Assembly (NCBI RefSeq): GCF_900141875.1
Contig: NZ_FQZE01000003.1
Span: 62,001 to 126,000, forward strand
From: Tangfeifania diversioriginum
GTDB lineage: Bacteria; Bacteroidota; Bacteroidia; Bacteroidales; Prolixibacteraceae
Length of the DNA: 64,000 nucleotides
Reading direction: 5' to 3'
This document shows positions 18,018 through 27,717 of this stretch, in pieces. Below the pieces are notes generated by a model, which ran no database searches, was not told the origin of the DNA, and saw only the letters and a list, made by a program, of their open reading frames with translations. Both the position numbers and the translations under genes were made by a program. Within the stretch, counting starts at the first letter, position 1; each line of letters begins with the position of its first letter.

Positions 18018-18623
18018 ATGAAAGGAACATCTTCAATAATTGGAATTGTGTCGTTGGTTGCAGTGGCCGTTTTGTACATTTTGCATTTTACAGGTACAAA
18101 CGAGCCGGTAAAAGAAGCTGTAAAAGATGAACTGGCTGCAGAACAAAGCGGAGCATCACTGAAAATTGGCTATGTAAAAGCCGATTCAATAATTTTAAAT
18201 TACGACCTTGCCCAGGACCTGCACGATGAATTCACCAAAAAGCAGGAAGCTTACAATTCGGAATACGGCACAAAACGGGAGACGTTTGAAAGAGAGGCCG
18301 CTGCTTTTCAGGAGAAATTGCAACGCGGAGGTTTCCTGACCGAACAAAGGGCTATTCAGGAACGCGACCGCCTGGTGGGCAAAGAACAGGAAATTATGCA
18401 ACTCGACCAGGAATTATCGACAAAACTCAATGAAATTCAGGTTGCTAACAACGAGCAAATTTTAGACAGCCTGCTGAGCTATCTCGAAGAGTACAACCAA
18501 AATAAAAAATACGACTACATTTTTAACGGTGCCGAAATTTTGATAGGAAAAGAAGCAAACAACCTTACAGCCGAAGTACTGAAGGCACTTAATGAACGCT
18601 ACTCGGGCGAACAGGAAGATTAA
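18018..18623 (+). CDS. OmpH/Skp-family periplasmic chaperone
   Basis: 201 residues with an N-terminal hydrophobic segment (about 5-25, signal anchor), then KIGYVKADSIILNYDLAQDL, the beta-strand start typical of Skp/OmpH proteins, and a long charged coiled-coil (about 75-150) rich in Glu, Lys and Gln. Skp-type proteins hold unfolded outer-membrane proteins in the periplasm. It follows a good promoter box and ends in a terminator, so it is a single-gene unit. Confidence 0.85.
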   Translation: MKGTSSIIGIVSLVAVAVLYILHFTGTNEPVKEAVKDELAAEQSGASLKIGYVKADSIILNYDLAQDLHDEFTKKQEAYNSEYGTKRETFEREAAAFQEKLQRGGFLTEQRAIQERDRLVGKEQEIMQLDQELSTKLNEIQVANNEQILDSLLSYLEEYNQNKKYDYIFNGAEILIGKEANNLTAEVLKALNERYSGEQED

Positions 18624-18647
18624 TTTTTAAAGAAAAATACCATTAAT

Positions 18648-18678
18648 AATCCGGGATCAGTTCCCGGATTTTTTTTGT
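18648..18678 (+). terminator. Terminator after the OmpH-like gene
   Basis: Perfect 9-bp arms AATCCGGGA and TTCCCGGATT around TCAG, followed by a run of eight T. Confidence 0.9.
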
Positions 18679-18712
18679 GTAAATTGCAGGCTTCAAAAAA
18701 AATTTAAAAAGT

Positions 18713-19894
18713 ATGTTTGCCAGCCGGTACCTGAAAAAAAATAACAACAAAGCTCTAATCCAGCAATCCCCCACCAATAATACCGGCATCATCATTGTCA
18801 TCCCCTGTTTCCGCGAACCTCAAATTCTGGATACGCTCAATTCGTTGAAACATTGTCAACCACCAAAATCAAATGTTGAAGTCATCGTGCTCATCAATCA
18901 TGCTGAAACAGCTTCCGAAGAAATCCGGAAATTTAATGCGCAAACAAAGCAACAAATTGAGGAGTGGATTCCTGAAAACAATACCGAAAAAATTACCTTT
19001 TTTGCAGTTGGCCCCGTTGAACTGAGAAAGAAGTGGGCCGGCGCCGGACTGGCAAGAAAAAGCGGCATGGACGAAGCCGTAAGACGTTTCAACGAAGTGA
19101 ACAAACCGAATGGAATTCTCGTTTCGCTCGATGCCGATACCCTGGTGCAAAACAACTACTTGGTTGAAATTGAAAATTATTTCAGCAGCCATCCTGAAAC
19201 ACCCGGTGCAACCATCGCTTTCACCCATCAAACTGAAGGATTGAAAGGCAAGCACCTCGAAGGAATCAGGCTGTACGAAAAATACATGGGGTACTATAAA
19301 AAAGCGCTGAAATACACCGGCTACCCCTACCCCATGTTTACTGTGGGTTCGGCATTTGCGGTCACTGCCGGGGCGTATGTAAAACGGGGCGGAATGAACC
19401 GCCGGCAGGCAGGCGAAGACTTTTATTTCCTGCAAAACCTGGCTCCAATAGGCCCGGTTGGCGAAATCACTACAACAAAAGTTTTTCCTTCTGCACGATT
19501 GTCTGACCGCGTCCCCTTTGGCACGGGCCCCATCCTTCGAAAATGGATGGACGGGAAGGAAGATCTCACGCAAACCTACAACTTTGAAGCCTTCGCTGAT
19601 TTGAAAGATTTTTTTGATGTAAAGGACCAACTCTTCCTGATTGAAAAACAAGATTACAAACTTTTCCTGATGAAACTCCCCTTGCCGGTGGGCAATTTTT
19701 TGGTTGAGGATAATTTTTGGGAAGAAATCAGGGATCTAAACCAAAACTGCTCTTCGCTTCAATCATTTCAAACCCGTTTCTTTCAGAAATTCAATGCATT
19801 TAAAATTTTAAAATTTTTGAATTTCAGCCACGAACATTTCTATTCAAAAGCCAGTCTCGACGTACAAATTGAAAAACTTAAAAAATCTCGATAA
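18713..19894 (+). CDS. GT2-like glycosyltransferase
   Basis: 393 residues without membrane spans. The N-terminal half has the GT-A nucleotide-sugar fold: GIIIVIPCFREP, a KKWAGAGLARKSGMDEAVRRF helix and the metal-binding SLDADTLV at about 142. A later YPMFTVGSAFAVTAGAY and RRQAGEDFYFLQNL resemble the acceptor region of family 2 enzymes. The sugar donor and acceptor are unknown. It is followed after one base by the start of the DUF3472 lipoprotein gene, so the two are probably co-transcribed. Confidence 0.8.
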   Translation: MFASRYLKKNNNKALIQQSPTNNTGIIIVIPCFREPQILDTLNSLKHCQPPKSNVEVIVLINHAETASEEIRKFNAQTKQQIEEWIPENNTEKITFFAVGPVELRKKWAGAGLARKSGMDEAVRRFNEVNKPNGILVSLDADTLVQNNYLVEIENYFSSHPETPGATIAFTHQTEGLKGKHLEGIRLYEKYMGYYKKALKYTGYPYPMFTVGSAFAVTAGAYVKRGGMNRRQAGEDFYFLQNLAPIGPVGEITTTKVFPSARLSDRVPFGTGPILRKWMDGKEDLTQTYNFEAFADLKDFFDVKDQLFLIEKQDYKLFLMKLPLPVGNFLVEDNFWEEIRDLNQNCSSLQSFQTRFFQKFNAFKILKFLNFSHEHFYSKASLDVQIEKLKKSR

Positions 19895-19895
19895 A

Positions 19896-21200
19896 ATGAA
19901 AACACTGAATTTACTTGCAACACTATTTTTAATTATCACACTGCTTGCCAACTGTGAAACCGGATCGCAAACAGCGGAAAAAACCAGCTATTCCTATTCA
20001 ATTCACCCATCCGGAAACAGCTGGGTAATTCACAGTTCATCTAAAAACCAGGAAGTGATTCTGCCGAATGACATTCAAAGCTGGTCGGATGAGGATGTAA
20101 AAATCCGCACCTATTTCAGGGTAGAAAACACCGGAAAACTCCACCTCGGGATGGTTGCCAGTTCCCCTGGAGGTTCATCAACCATAAAGGTTTCGTGCGG
20201 TAATTTTTCTCAAAATATTGAAGTCAATAACACGGATTCCGATACCATTGCCATTGGCACCGTGGAAATAGCTGAGTCCGGCTATCATTTTATTGAAATT
20301 GAAGGCGTTGAAAAAACAGCGGCAAACTTCCCCGAAATTGAATCGTTTTTAATTGGCGGCCAGGCCACCCAGGGCGAGGTTCATTTTGTGAAAGACGAAT
20401 TTTACTGGGGGCGCCGCGGTCCCTCGGTTCACCTGAACTACCAGTTACCCGAAAATGCTGACAACATCCGCTATTTTTATAATGAAGTGACTGTGCCTGA
20501 AAATAACGATGTGATGGGTTCGTATTTTATGGCCTGCGGATTTGGCCAGGGATACTTTGGCATGCAGGTAAACTCGCCCACCGAACGAAGAATCCTGTTT
20601 TCGGTTTGGAGCCCTTTTCAAACTGATAACCCTGAAGAGATTCCCGAAGAAGACAGGATCGTATTGCTGAAAAAAGGAGAAGACGTTTACACCGGCGAGT
20701 TCGGGAATGAAGGTTCGGGCGGACAAAGCTTTCTGCGTTACAACTGGAAAGCCGGAAACACGTACCGGTTTTTGCTGAAAGGTGTACCAACCGGAAACGG
20801 GAAAACCGATTTCACCGCCTGGTTTTTTGCCCCCGAGGAAAATGAATGGCGGCTGATTGCCAGCTTCAGAAGGCCCAAAACCGATACGCATTTAACCCGC
20901 CTGCACTCCTTTCTCGAAAATTTTATTCCTGCCACCGGAAACCTGGAACGCAAAGGCTTCTACTCCAATCAGTGGTTTTACGATGAAAGTAACCAGTGGA
21001 CAGAAATCACTGAAATGAAATTTACAGCCGATAACACGGCACGAAAAGGGAACCGGCTCGATTATGCCGGCGGTGCCGAAAACAGCGCTTTCTTCCTGAA
21101 AAACTGCGGCTTCTTCAGCGAAACCACAACCATCGATTCGTTTTTTGAACGGGAAAAAAGTAATGAAGCACCCGACATCGATTTCAGTATATTGCCATAA
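19896..21200 (+). CDS. DUF3472-domain lipoprotein
   Basis: 434 residues from the ATG at 19896 (two bases after the previous stop); an earlier in-frame ATG at 19869 overlaps the upstream gene and hides the signal. The lipobox LLANC marks a lipoprotein. An N-terminal beta domain (about 25-160, DUF5077-like) is followed by a DUF3472 region (GPSVHLNYQLPENADNIRYFYNEVTVP ... GYFGMQVNSPTERRILFSVWSP). These proteins are common next to polysaccharide-degrading enzymes in Bacteroidota, but their biochemical role is not established. The block of glycoside hydrolases on the other strand begins just downstream. Confidence 0.8.
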   Translation: MKTLNLLATLFLIITLLANCETGSQTAEKTSYSYSIHPSGNSWVIHSSSKNQEVILPNDIQSWSDEDVKIRTYFRVENTGKLHLGMVASSPGGSSTIKVSCGNFSQNIEVNNTDSDTIAIGTVEIAESGYHFIEIEGVEKTAANFPEIESFLIGGQATQGEVHFVKDEFYWGRRGPSVHLNYQLPENADNIRYFYNEVTVPENNDVMGSYFMACGFGQGYFGMQVNSPTERRILFSVWSPFQTDNPEEIPEEDRIVLLKKGEDVYTGEFGNEGSGGQSFLRYNWKAGNTYRFLLKGVPTGNGKTDFTAWFFAPEENEWRLIASFRRPKTDTHLTRLHSFLENFIPATGNLERKGFYSNQWFYDESNQWTEITEMKFTADNTARKGNRLDYAGGAENSAFFLKNCGFFSETTTIDSFFEREKSNEAPDIDFSILP

Positions 21201-21230
21201 GTTGAATGATTACGAATTGCATTTATTTAG

Positions 21231-21258
21231 ACCTTGAAGGTTTCGAAACCTTCAAGGT
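21231..21258. repeat. Perfect 28-base palindrome (REP-like)
   Basis: Two 14-base halves, ACCTTGAAGGTTTC and its exact complement, form a complete palindrome between the convergent DUF3472 and GH28 genes. It can work as a bidirectional terminator stem and looks like an interspersed repeat unit. Confidence 0.75.
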
Positions 21259-21330
21259 TTAAATAGCTGAAAAAATGTTCATCACCGCTTTTTCAGAAAA
21301 TAAAATTGACTCTGTTTTTTTTCAAATTCT

Positions 21331-22665
21331 TTAATTTCCCAATGGTTCTCCGTTCACAATAACATTCTCTAAAACAAGGCCTTCAAAAAGCGAGGGATCA
21401 AATTTTATTTCCTCTGCCTCAATGTCCAAATTTTCAAAAGTGAAATTCTTCAGTTTGTCATTTTCAGTGATGCCGATATCCGTGAAACTTTTTACTTCCA
21501 TTGTAATATTTCTGAAAACGATATTTTCAGCCACAGAAGCCGGTGGTGTTTCACGTCCTTTCAAATCGAAAAATTGTGTCCACGGATTTATGTAGATGCA
21601 ATTTCGTCCGCTGCCCTCAATATTTTCCATGGTAATGTATTCGTATTTCTGCGGGGTGTCCGGGCGCATTTTCAGGTGAATCAACCGTGCCACATCTTCC
21701 ACTTCGCAATTTCTCAACAAAACATTTCGGTTGTGGATCGACTCGCTGCCACAGGTTAACACGGAGTGGCAAAATCCAAACGAATTGTCTTCAATCAAAA
21801 TGTTGAAATTCGGCCCGTTGCTGGGGTCTTCGTCGGCCCAGGGGCCTTTTCCGCCTTTAAGTGCGATGGCATCGTCGTTGACCGACATGTAGCAACCTTT
21901 AATGAGTACATTGGAACACACGTCGAGGTCGATGGCATCGGAGCTGGGAGCCAGAATGGGTGTGCGCGGCGCAAAAATATGCACATCCAGAATTTTGGCG
22001 AAATTGCACTGGTACAAATGAGTGGTCCAAAACCCGGAGTTGTGCAGCCTGACATCCTGAATCTGCACATTGTCGCAGCCCCATATAAAAACAAGTCGCG
22101 GACGCGAAACTTCCAGGTTGGTGCACTGCGGATTTTCTTCCCGGCGCTGCCAGAATGCTTCCCAGAACTTTTTGCCGTTGCCGTCAATGGTTCCCTTGCC
22201 GGTTATGGTAAAGCCCGGAACGTTGTATGCATTGACCAATGCCGGGAAATAGTCGAGGTTTTGTCCTTCCATCCGCGACTCCATGATGGGATAATCCGAG
22301 ATGTCGTCAGAACCTTTCAACATTCCGCCTTCCTGAACATGCAAATGGGTTCCCGGTTTGAAAAAGAGTGCCCCGCTTTTAAAGGTTCCTTCGGGCACCA
22401 CAATGACACCGCCGCCGTCAGCAGAAACGTTGTCAATAAGCTGCTGGATGGCCCGTGTATTCATGGTGGAATCATCCGAAACGGCACCATAATCAGCAAT
22501 AGAATACATTTTCCCCAGTTCTGAAACATCAATTTTGGAGGAGTCGAAAAACCATTCGGGAATTTCTGTTCCGTCGGGGAACGTCTCTTTTATTTCCTGT
22601 TTGCAGGAGAACAGGAAGGGTGTTGTAAAAATCAGCAAAAATGCTATTCTCAATTCAGGTTTCAT
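21331..22665 (-). CDS. GH28-family polygalacturonase-like lipoprotein
   Basis: 444 residues, with a lipoprotein signal (FTTPFLFSCKQE). The right-handed beta-helix of glycoside hydrolase family 28 is recognisable: MYSIADYGAVSDDSTMNTRAIQQLID at the N-terminus, then SSDAIDLDVCSNV and VNDDAIALKGG, which supply the catalytic aspartates. The usual GHG and RIK motifs are replaced by CGSES and RLIHLKM-like segments, so it is a divergent member and may act on rhamnogalacturonan or another uronic-acid polymer. It is 12 bases downstream of the GH78-like gene and belongs to the same transcript as that gene and the DUF4861 gene. Confidence 0.85.
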   Translation of the reverse strand: MKPELRIAFLLIFTTPFLFSCKQEIKETFPDGTEIPEWFFDSSKIDVSELGKMYSIADYGAVSDDSTMNTRAIQQLIDNVSADGGGVIVVPEGTFKSGALFFKPGTHLHVQEGGMLKGSDDISDYPIMESRMEGQNLDYFPALVNAYNVPGFTITGKGTIDGNGKKFWEAFWQRREENPQCTNLEVSRPRLVFIWGCDNVQIQDVRLHNSGFWTTHLYQCNFAKILDVHIFAPRTPILAPSSDAIDLDVCSNVLIKGCYMSVNDDAIALKGGKGPWADEDPSNGPNFNILIEDNSFGFCHSVLTCGSESIHNRNVLLRNCEVEDVARLIHLKMRPDTPQKYEYITMENIEGSGRNCIYINPWTQFFDLKGRETPPASVAENIVFRNITMEVKSFTDIGITENDKLKNFTFENLDIEAEEIKFDPSLFEGLVLENVIVNGEPLGN

Positions 22666-22677
22666 AATCGATTCATT

Positions 22678-24534
22678 TTAAAGGTTTGTTCTGAGAATTT
22701 TAATTTCTTCGGGCGCCTCGATTTCCGATTCAATCTCACCGCTTTCCAGTTTGGTGTGTTTCACTTTTACCACACCGTAAGGCGTTGGGAAAGTGCCCTC
22801 TGCCCATTGCAGGCTGCCCAGGTGAGGCTCAATTTTCAGCGTTTTGCAACCCGGTTCAGCAATAGTAATTCCCAATACATTTTCGGTAAGCCACGATGTT
22901 GGCCCCGAAGCCCAGCCATGGCACAAACTGTGGCGATAACTGGGATAGCAGTAATCTCCGAAATCACCATGAATGTCGTTCTTGCCTTCGGGCGTAAATT
23001 CATCCAGCCTTGCCGAGTTTTCCATCCATTCGATGTTGAAATCTTCCCAAAACGTGGTAGCACCCATGTCGAGCATTCCTCCCCAGTAGTCGCTGATGAT
23101 TTGCAAAGCCTGGTTGTGCATCCCGGCCATGGCAAGCGCATCGAGCATGTACAATCCATAAAAAGTGGAAAAGCGTTTGGCACCGTCAACTGCAACCACT
23201 TCATTGCTGGCCTTTTCCGGATCCATAATTCCCGCCCTGGCCATGAGTGCGGCAGCCTGTTTCAGATCGTTGTGCCCTTTTATTTTCCGGTTCAGTTTTT
23301 CAATGGCCGAAACGCAGGTGGCGGCCGACTCCGGCTCTTCAAGAATCTCGCAAAGTTTCCGCGCATCGTCCAGTGCCCAAACCAGCAGCGCCCGGTAACC
23401 AGCTTCAACTCCTTCGGTGTTAGGTGTAGAAGGCCAGTCGAGAAACCGAAACGGGCTGAGTGTTTCGGTTCCGTCGTCTGCTATTTTGGAGTCAATCAAA
23501 TCGATTAACCCCACAATGTAATTGCGGTGTTTTTTCAGAAAATCCATATCCCCATTCTGCATGTACCAGTCATGATGAATAATCAGGTACCACATGGAAT
23601 AACTACTCATTCCGTTCATCCATTGCGGAAGGGGATACTGCTCGCAGGCCAAATCGAGGCTGTTGGGAACCACCTCGTTGTAGCCAAAAACGGTGTTGAT
23701 GGTTTTCAGCTCGGGATGAAAATCGCCCAGCCACACCAGCCGGTCGCGTTTGATGCCGTCCCACAAAAATTCCTGCATGTTCAAATGTGTCGTGTAAGCG
23801 CCTGTTAGCCAGATGGAATCCAGTCGTGGATTGCTGCTTTTGAACGAGCCGAGATAAGGAATATCGCGGTACCGCAAGATGGCACGTGCCTCTTTCAAGT
23901 TGATGGTGGTGTTGGGCTGAAGCAAGTCGATACGCACGAAACGAAAGCCGGTGTTCCCGATTTCAATCAACCCCGAACGGGGAATCTCCATGACGATATC
24001 GCGCTTGGCGTGGTCGTCGGTTGAAAAGCCCATGAGCCAGTCGGAATTATAGGTGTCGCTGTTGGCTTCCCCCACCGACTCGCCAAACCGGATGCGCACC
24101 AGCGACGGCTCTCGCCGCGACGAACCGCCCATCACCAATTGCAGGCCGCCGTGCAACTCTTTGCCGTAATCCAGCAGGATTGAAGAGGTATCCGATTCTG
24201 TGGTTTTCATGGAACAAAATTCTGTAATCGGGCTCATATCCGACTGGCTGTTTCCGGGTTGTAACAGCACTTCGGTATTGGATACAAGTTCTCCCGTATC
24301 GTCGGAAGTCCACATCACATTCACCGGCGAAATAAACACACGGGTCAGCTCATCTTTCCGGGTAATTTCATCGTATTCCGGTCCGAATACGGGTGGAAGT
24401 TGAGTGAGACCGGTTTTCGATTCGTCATAATTAAATGGGATGCCTGCCACGGTGTCGTTTTGTGCGTTTAATGAAAAACTTCCAAAAACGAAAAGAAGGC
24501 CCAGGATTTTGATTGTTAAATTGCTAAATTTCAT
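22678..24534 (-). CDS. GH78-like alpha-L-rhamnosidase family protein
   Basis: 618 residues with a signal peptide. After an N-terminal beta-sandwich, an (alpha/alpha)6 barrel runs from about residue 235 to 540, with the GH78-type entry FLWDGIKRDRLVWLGDFHPE and the late HGWASGPTSWLTENVLGI. The C-terminal beta domain (GCKTLKIEPHLGSLQWAEGTFPTPYGVVKVK) is typical of bacterial rhamnosidases. It lies between the DUF4861 and GH28 genes on one strand, which suggests release of rhamnose or related sugars from pectin. Exact specificity cannot be read. Confidence 0.82.
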   Translation of the reverse strand: MKFSNLTIKILGLLFVFGSFSLNAQNDTVAGIPFNYDESKTGLTQLPPVFGPEYDEITRKDELTRVFISPVNVMWTSDDTGELVSNTEVLLQPGNSQSDMSPITEFCSMKTTESDTSSILLDYGKELHGGLQLVMGGSSRREPSLVRIRFGESVGEANSDTYNSDWLMGFSTDDHAKRDIVMEIPRSGLIEIGNTGFRFVRIDLLQPNTTINLKEARAILRYRDIPYLGSFKSSNPRLDSIWLTGAYTTHLNMQEFLWDGIKRDRLVWLGDFHPELKTINTVFGYNEVVPNSLDLACEQYPLPQWMNGMSSYSMWYLIIHHDWYMQNGDMDFLKKHRNYIVGLIDLIDSKIADDGTETLSPFRFLDWPSTPNTEGVEAGYRALLVWALDDARKLCEILEEPESAATCVSAIEKLNRKIKGHNDLKQAAALMARAGIMDPEKASNEVVAVDGAKRFSTFYGLYMLDALAMAGMHNQALQIISDYWGGMLDMGATTFWEDFNIEWMENSARLDEFTPEGKNDIHGDFGDYCYPSYRHSLCHGWASGPTSWLTENVLGITIAEPGCKTLKIEPHLGSLQWAEGTFPTPYGVVKVKHTKLESGEIESEIEAPEEIKILRTNL

Positions 24535-24545
24535 TGCTTTATTAA

Positions 24546-25415
24546 TTATCTAACTGAACGTACATTTTCCGGGAAATCCATAAATTTCTCCAGAGTGTTG
24601 ATTTCCGGCTCTTTGGCATTGGCCGACGAAATCCAGCAGCTGATATATTTCCCGGGGTTGGCAATTAACAAATGCGCTTTTCCGTCATCCATTTTCTTTT
24701 CAAAATCATCAGGATTAAATAATATAGCTGCACCTAATCCTACCGATTCTGCCGCTACATCTTCCGGGTGCAGCCCCCAGGTAAAGATGCGGTTGTCTTC
24801 AACCACAATCTGTTGGCCTTCGTGGTAATTAATGCCGGTAACAAACTGCACGTCATCATCCGATAACGCAAATGCTTCCACCTTTGCTTTTCTCACACCG
24901 GAATAAACGATTACCCTGACAAGAATATCAACCTCTTGATTTTTGTAAGGAACGTCTTCGGAGAGCATCTCCATAAATGAAACCGTCCCTTCCTTTACCA
25001 CCCTGACAGAACGCTTCGAAACCGGATGAAGCGGAACCACATTTTCTCCGTCCCAGAGCCGGATACCGCCAAGCCCGACAGTGGTACCGGCCTTGTAATA
25101 ATCAGCTCCCCAGCCGTTGGCTTGCTGTTCGGGTGTGGGATACCACCTGGCTTTTTGCAATTCAAGCCCGGGCTTTGTTTTAGAATAGACATCGATGGCA
25201 GCCTTCCGGTCGAAATATATCCGCAGCCCCAGCCATTCGTTTTCGATAGCCGGACCATGATGCCCTAATGCATTAAACAAATCGCCCGATTCGGATGAGA
25301 TTTCATTCAGATAGTTGGCGCTGTCATTTCTTAAAAACAGACTTACATCTGTTTTATTTTGAGCCGCTAAAATCTGCCCCAGGAAAATACATACTATTAA
25401 AATTGTCGCTTTCAT
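24546..25415 (-). CDS. DUF4861-domain secreted protein
   Basis: About 289 residues with a signal peptide (ATILIVCIFLGQILAAQ); a start two codons earlier at 25421 is equally possible. The sequence LRNDSANYLNEI ... LGHHGPAIENEWLGLRIYFDRKAAIDVYSKTKPG ... WGADYYKAGTTVGLGGIRLWDG is that of the DUF4861 family, often encoded among pectin or alginate degradation genes. Its enzymatic role is not known to me. It is first in the three-gene minus-strand unit with GH78-like and GH28, 11 bases from the former. Confidence 0.85.
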   Translation of the reverse strand: MKATILIVCIFLGQILAAQNKTDVSLFLRNDSANYLNEISSESGDLFNALGHHGPAIENEWLGLRIYFDRKAAIDVYSKTKPGLELQKARWYPTPEQQANGWGADYYKAGTTVGLGGIRLWDGENVVPLHPVSKRSVRVVKEGTVSFMEMLSEDVPYKNQEVDILVRVIVYSGVRKAKVEAFALSDDDVQFVTGINYHEGQQIVVEDNRIFTWGLHPEDVAAESVGLGAAILFNPDDFEKKMDDGKAHLLIANPGKYISCWISSANAKEPEINTLEKFMDFPENVRSVR

Positions 25416-25421
25416 TATCAT

Positions 25422-25794
25422 TCATTTAGGTTTTTAATTCAGGATTGTAGTCGAAACGAAAAAAGATAAATGGGATGTGGCAAAGCGGAGGGAATTGGTT
25501 TGTTGATTTGCTTGGTCATAATCTACAAGAAAAAAGGTTTAGTAGCTGAATATGCTACAATTTTACAAAAAAAGTAAGAAGAATGGAAATGGGTTCAGGA
25601 AGGACTCAAGGTGAAATTCAGATTCAGGCTCCGCTTGCAGAATGCAGTTGAATATCCGGAAAGGCTTTAGCCTGTTCAATTCATGAAGAATATTTATCAC
25701 TTATGTTGATAAAAAAATTACAACGGCCGAAAATTACATATTCTACTTCAATAAACTTTACTATTTTCGTTACTTCTTAAAATAATTAATAACT
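25422..25794. other. Divergent promoter region of the polysaccharide block
   Basis: 373 bases between the divergent DUF4861 and GH123-like genes. A short AGGC-TTTA-GCCT hairpin occurs near 25665. No confident operator or perfect -7 box was found. Confidence 0.4.
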
Positions 25795-27573
25795 ATGAAA
25801 ATTCTTCAAAATTTTATTTCAATCACATTGCTCACTGTTTTCATTGTTTCGTGCCAACAATCGGCAAAATACCAGTACACAGGCATAACTTTTGACGAGC
25901 CTGAAGCGTCCCAAAATGTTAAGCCCCTGCAAGATTGGCAATCCATTGAGCCGGGAGTCCAGGTTGCATGGGGAAGCAGCAATTCACGCTATCATAAAGA
26001 ATATATTCCTGAAACAAAAGCTGACAAAAATCTCAACTGTACAGGTTGGAAAAACGAAAGGGTAAACGCCCAGTTGATAGCCTGGAGCAAAGATTCAGTA
26101 AAAGATTTATCGCTTGAAATAACAGATTTAAAAAGTTTGGATGATAAAATCAATGCTTCGGCAGTTCAATACTATTTTGTTCGGAATGTAATTTCTGATG
26201 AATTTTTAGGAGGTTGCGGCCACAAAACAAAATCGCCCGAAACTGCCCATTTAGTAGCCGATTGTTTGGAGCCAACACCGGTTTACACCATGCGCGAAAA
26301 ATCGGCCCGTGGAATTTGGTTAAACATCGATATTCCGGAAAAAACAAAAGCCGGCACTTACACGGGCAAAGTTAACATAATGGTAGCCGGAAAAAAAGTA
26401 GAAACACTTTCGCTCACGGTTAACGTACAGGAGCATACACTTCCCAACCCGGCCGACTGGAAATTTCACCTCGATTTATGGCAAAACCCGTTTGCTGTAG
26501 CACGTATTCATGATGTGGAGTTGTGGTCGGATGCCCATTTCGAAAAAATGAAACCGCTTTACACCATGCTTGCAAATGCAGGACAAAAGTGTTTAACTGC
26601 TTCTATTTTGCATAAACCCTGGGGAGGACAAACCTTCGATCATTTTGAGTCGATGGTAAAGCGGACGCTTAAAAAGGACGGAAGCTGGGAATTTGACTAC
26701 ACTGTATTCGATAAATGGGTAGCTTTTATGATGGACCTCGGTATAAACCAGCAAATTAACTGCTATACTTTAATTCCCTGGGGAAATCAGCTGCACTACT
26801 TCGACGAACAAAGTGGAGCGAATACTTTTATTACTGCAACGGCAACATCGAAAGAATATGCCGATTACTGGATTCCGTTTCTAAAAGATTTTAAAGCGCA
26901 TCTGCAGGAAAAAGGATTGTATGACATTACAACAATCGCAATGGACGAGCGACCAATGAAAGATATGATGAGTGCCTTAGAACTGATTGACAAATATGCA
27001 GGATTGAAAGTAACATCGGCTGCCAATTACAATCCGGGAATGTCGGGACAGGTGTACGATTTAAGTGTTGAATCGCGCCATATTTTGCCTGATGAAGTAT
27101 TGGAACAACGCCGTGCAAATGGACAAAAAACTACTTTTTACGTGTGTTGTAGTGTTCCGTGGCCAAACAATTTTACCTACTCGCCACCATCGGAGGCAGT
27201 TTGGCAAGGTTGGTATGCAGCTGCGCAAAACCTGGATGGATTTTTACGCTGGGCATACAACTCGTGGGTTGAAGACCCGATGCACGACACACGTTTCAGG
27301 ACCTGGCCTGCCGGTGACACCTTTTTTGTTTATCCCGATTCAAAATCGTCGGTTCGTTTTGAAAAGCTACGCGAAGGAATTCAGGATTTTGAAAAGATAC
27401 ATATTTTGCGTAAAAAGCTTACGGAAGAGAACAATGCAGAAGCTCAAAAGGGACTGCAGCAATTAAATAATGTATTGAATAAATTTCAAATTGCTTCGCT
27501 TGAAACCGATGGTGCCCTGGATTTGGTTATGGAAGCTAAAGATGTTATCAATCAGGTTTCAGAAGTGAACTAA
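25795..27573 (+). CDS. GH123-like glycosidase (DUF4091 type) lipoprotein
   Basis: 592 residues with a lipoprotein signal (TVFIVSCQQSA). An N-terminal beta-sandwich (about 50-215) precedes a TIM-barrel-like part and the C-terminal DUF4091 region. The Asp-Glu pair in AMDERP (about residues 384-385) matches the catalytic pair known in GH123 N-acetyl-galactosaminidases. These features support a retaining, substrate-assisted glycosidase, but many DUF4091 proteins have no assigned substrate. Transcribed divergently from the DUF4861 unit. Confidence 0.75.
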   Translation: MKILQNFISITLLTVFIVSCQQSAKYQYTGITFDEPEASQNVKPLQDWQSIEPGVQVAWGSSNSRYHKEYIPETKADKNLNCTGWKNERVNAQLIAWSKDSVKDLSLEITDLKSLDDKINASAVQYYFVRNVISDEFLGGCGHKTKSPETAHLVADCLEPTPVYTMREKSARGIWLNIDIPEKTKAGTYTGKVNIMVAGKKVETLSLTVNVQEHTLPNPADWKFHLDLWQNPFAVARIHDVELWSDAHFEKMKPLYTMLANAGQKCLTASILHKPWGGQTFDHFESMVKRTLKKDGSWEFDYTVFDKWVAFMMDLGINQQINCYTLIPWGNQLHYFDEQSGANTFITATATSKEYADYWIPFLKDFKAHLQEKGLYDITTIAMDERPMKDMMSALELIDKYAGLKVTSAANYNPGMSGQVYDLSVESRHILPDEVLEQRRANGQKTTFYVCCSVPWPNNFTYSPPSEAVWQGWYAAAQNLDGFLRWAYNSWVEDPMHDTRFRTWPAGDTFFVYPDSKSSVRFEKLREGIQDFEKIHILRKKLTEENNAEAQKGLQQLNNVLNKFQIASLETDGALDLVMEAKDVINQVSEVN

Positions 27574-27634
27574 GCTTTGTCACCAAATAGCTAAATCATG
27601 TGCTGAACTGTATTACCAGCCAATACTTCGTAAA

Positions 27635-27677
27635 AAAACTATGAACCGCAATAAGTTACTATTACGGTTCATAGTTT
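27635..27677. terminator. Bidirectional terminator
   Basis: Arms AAAACTATGAACCG and CGGTTCATAGTTTT around a loop that extends the stem with one mismatch; A-run and T-run flank it. It lies between convergent GH123-like and GH29 genes. Confidence 0.88.
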
Positions 27678-27717
27678 TAACATTAGCTAAGCTTTCCGGA
27701 CCGTTTCGAAATTTTGT

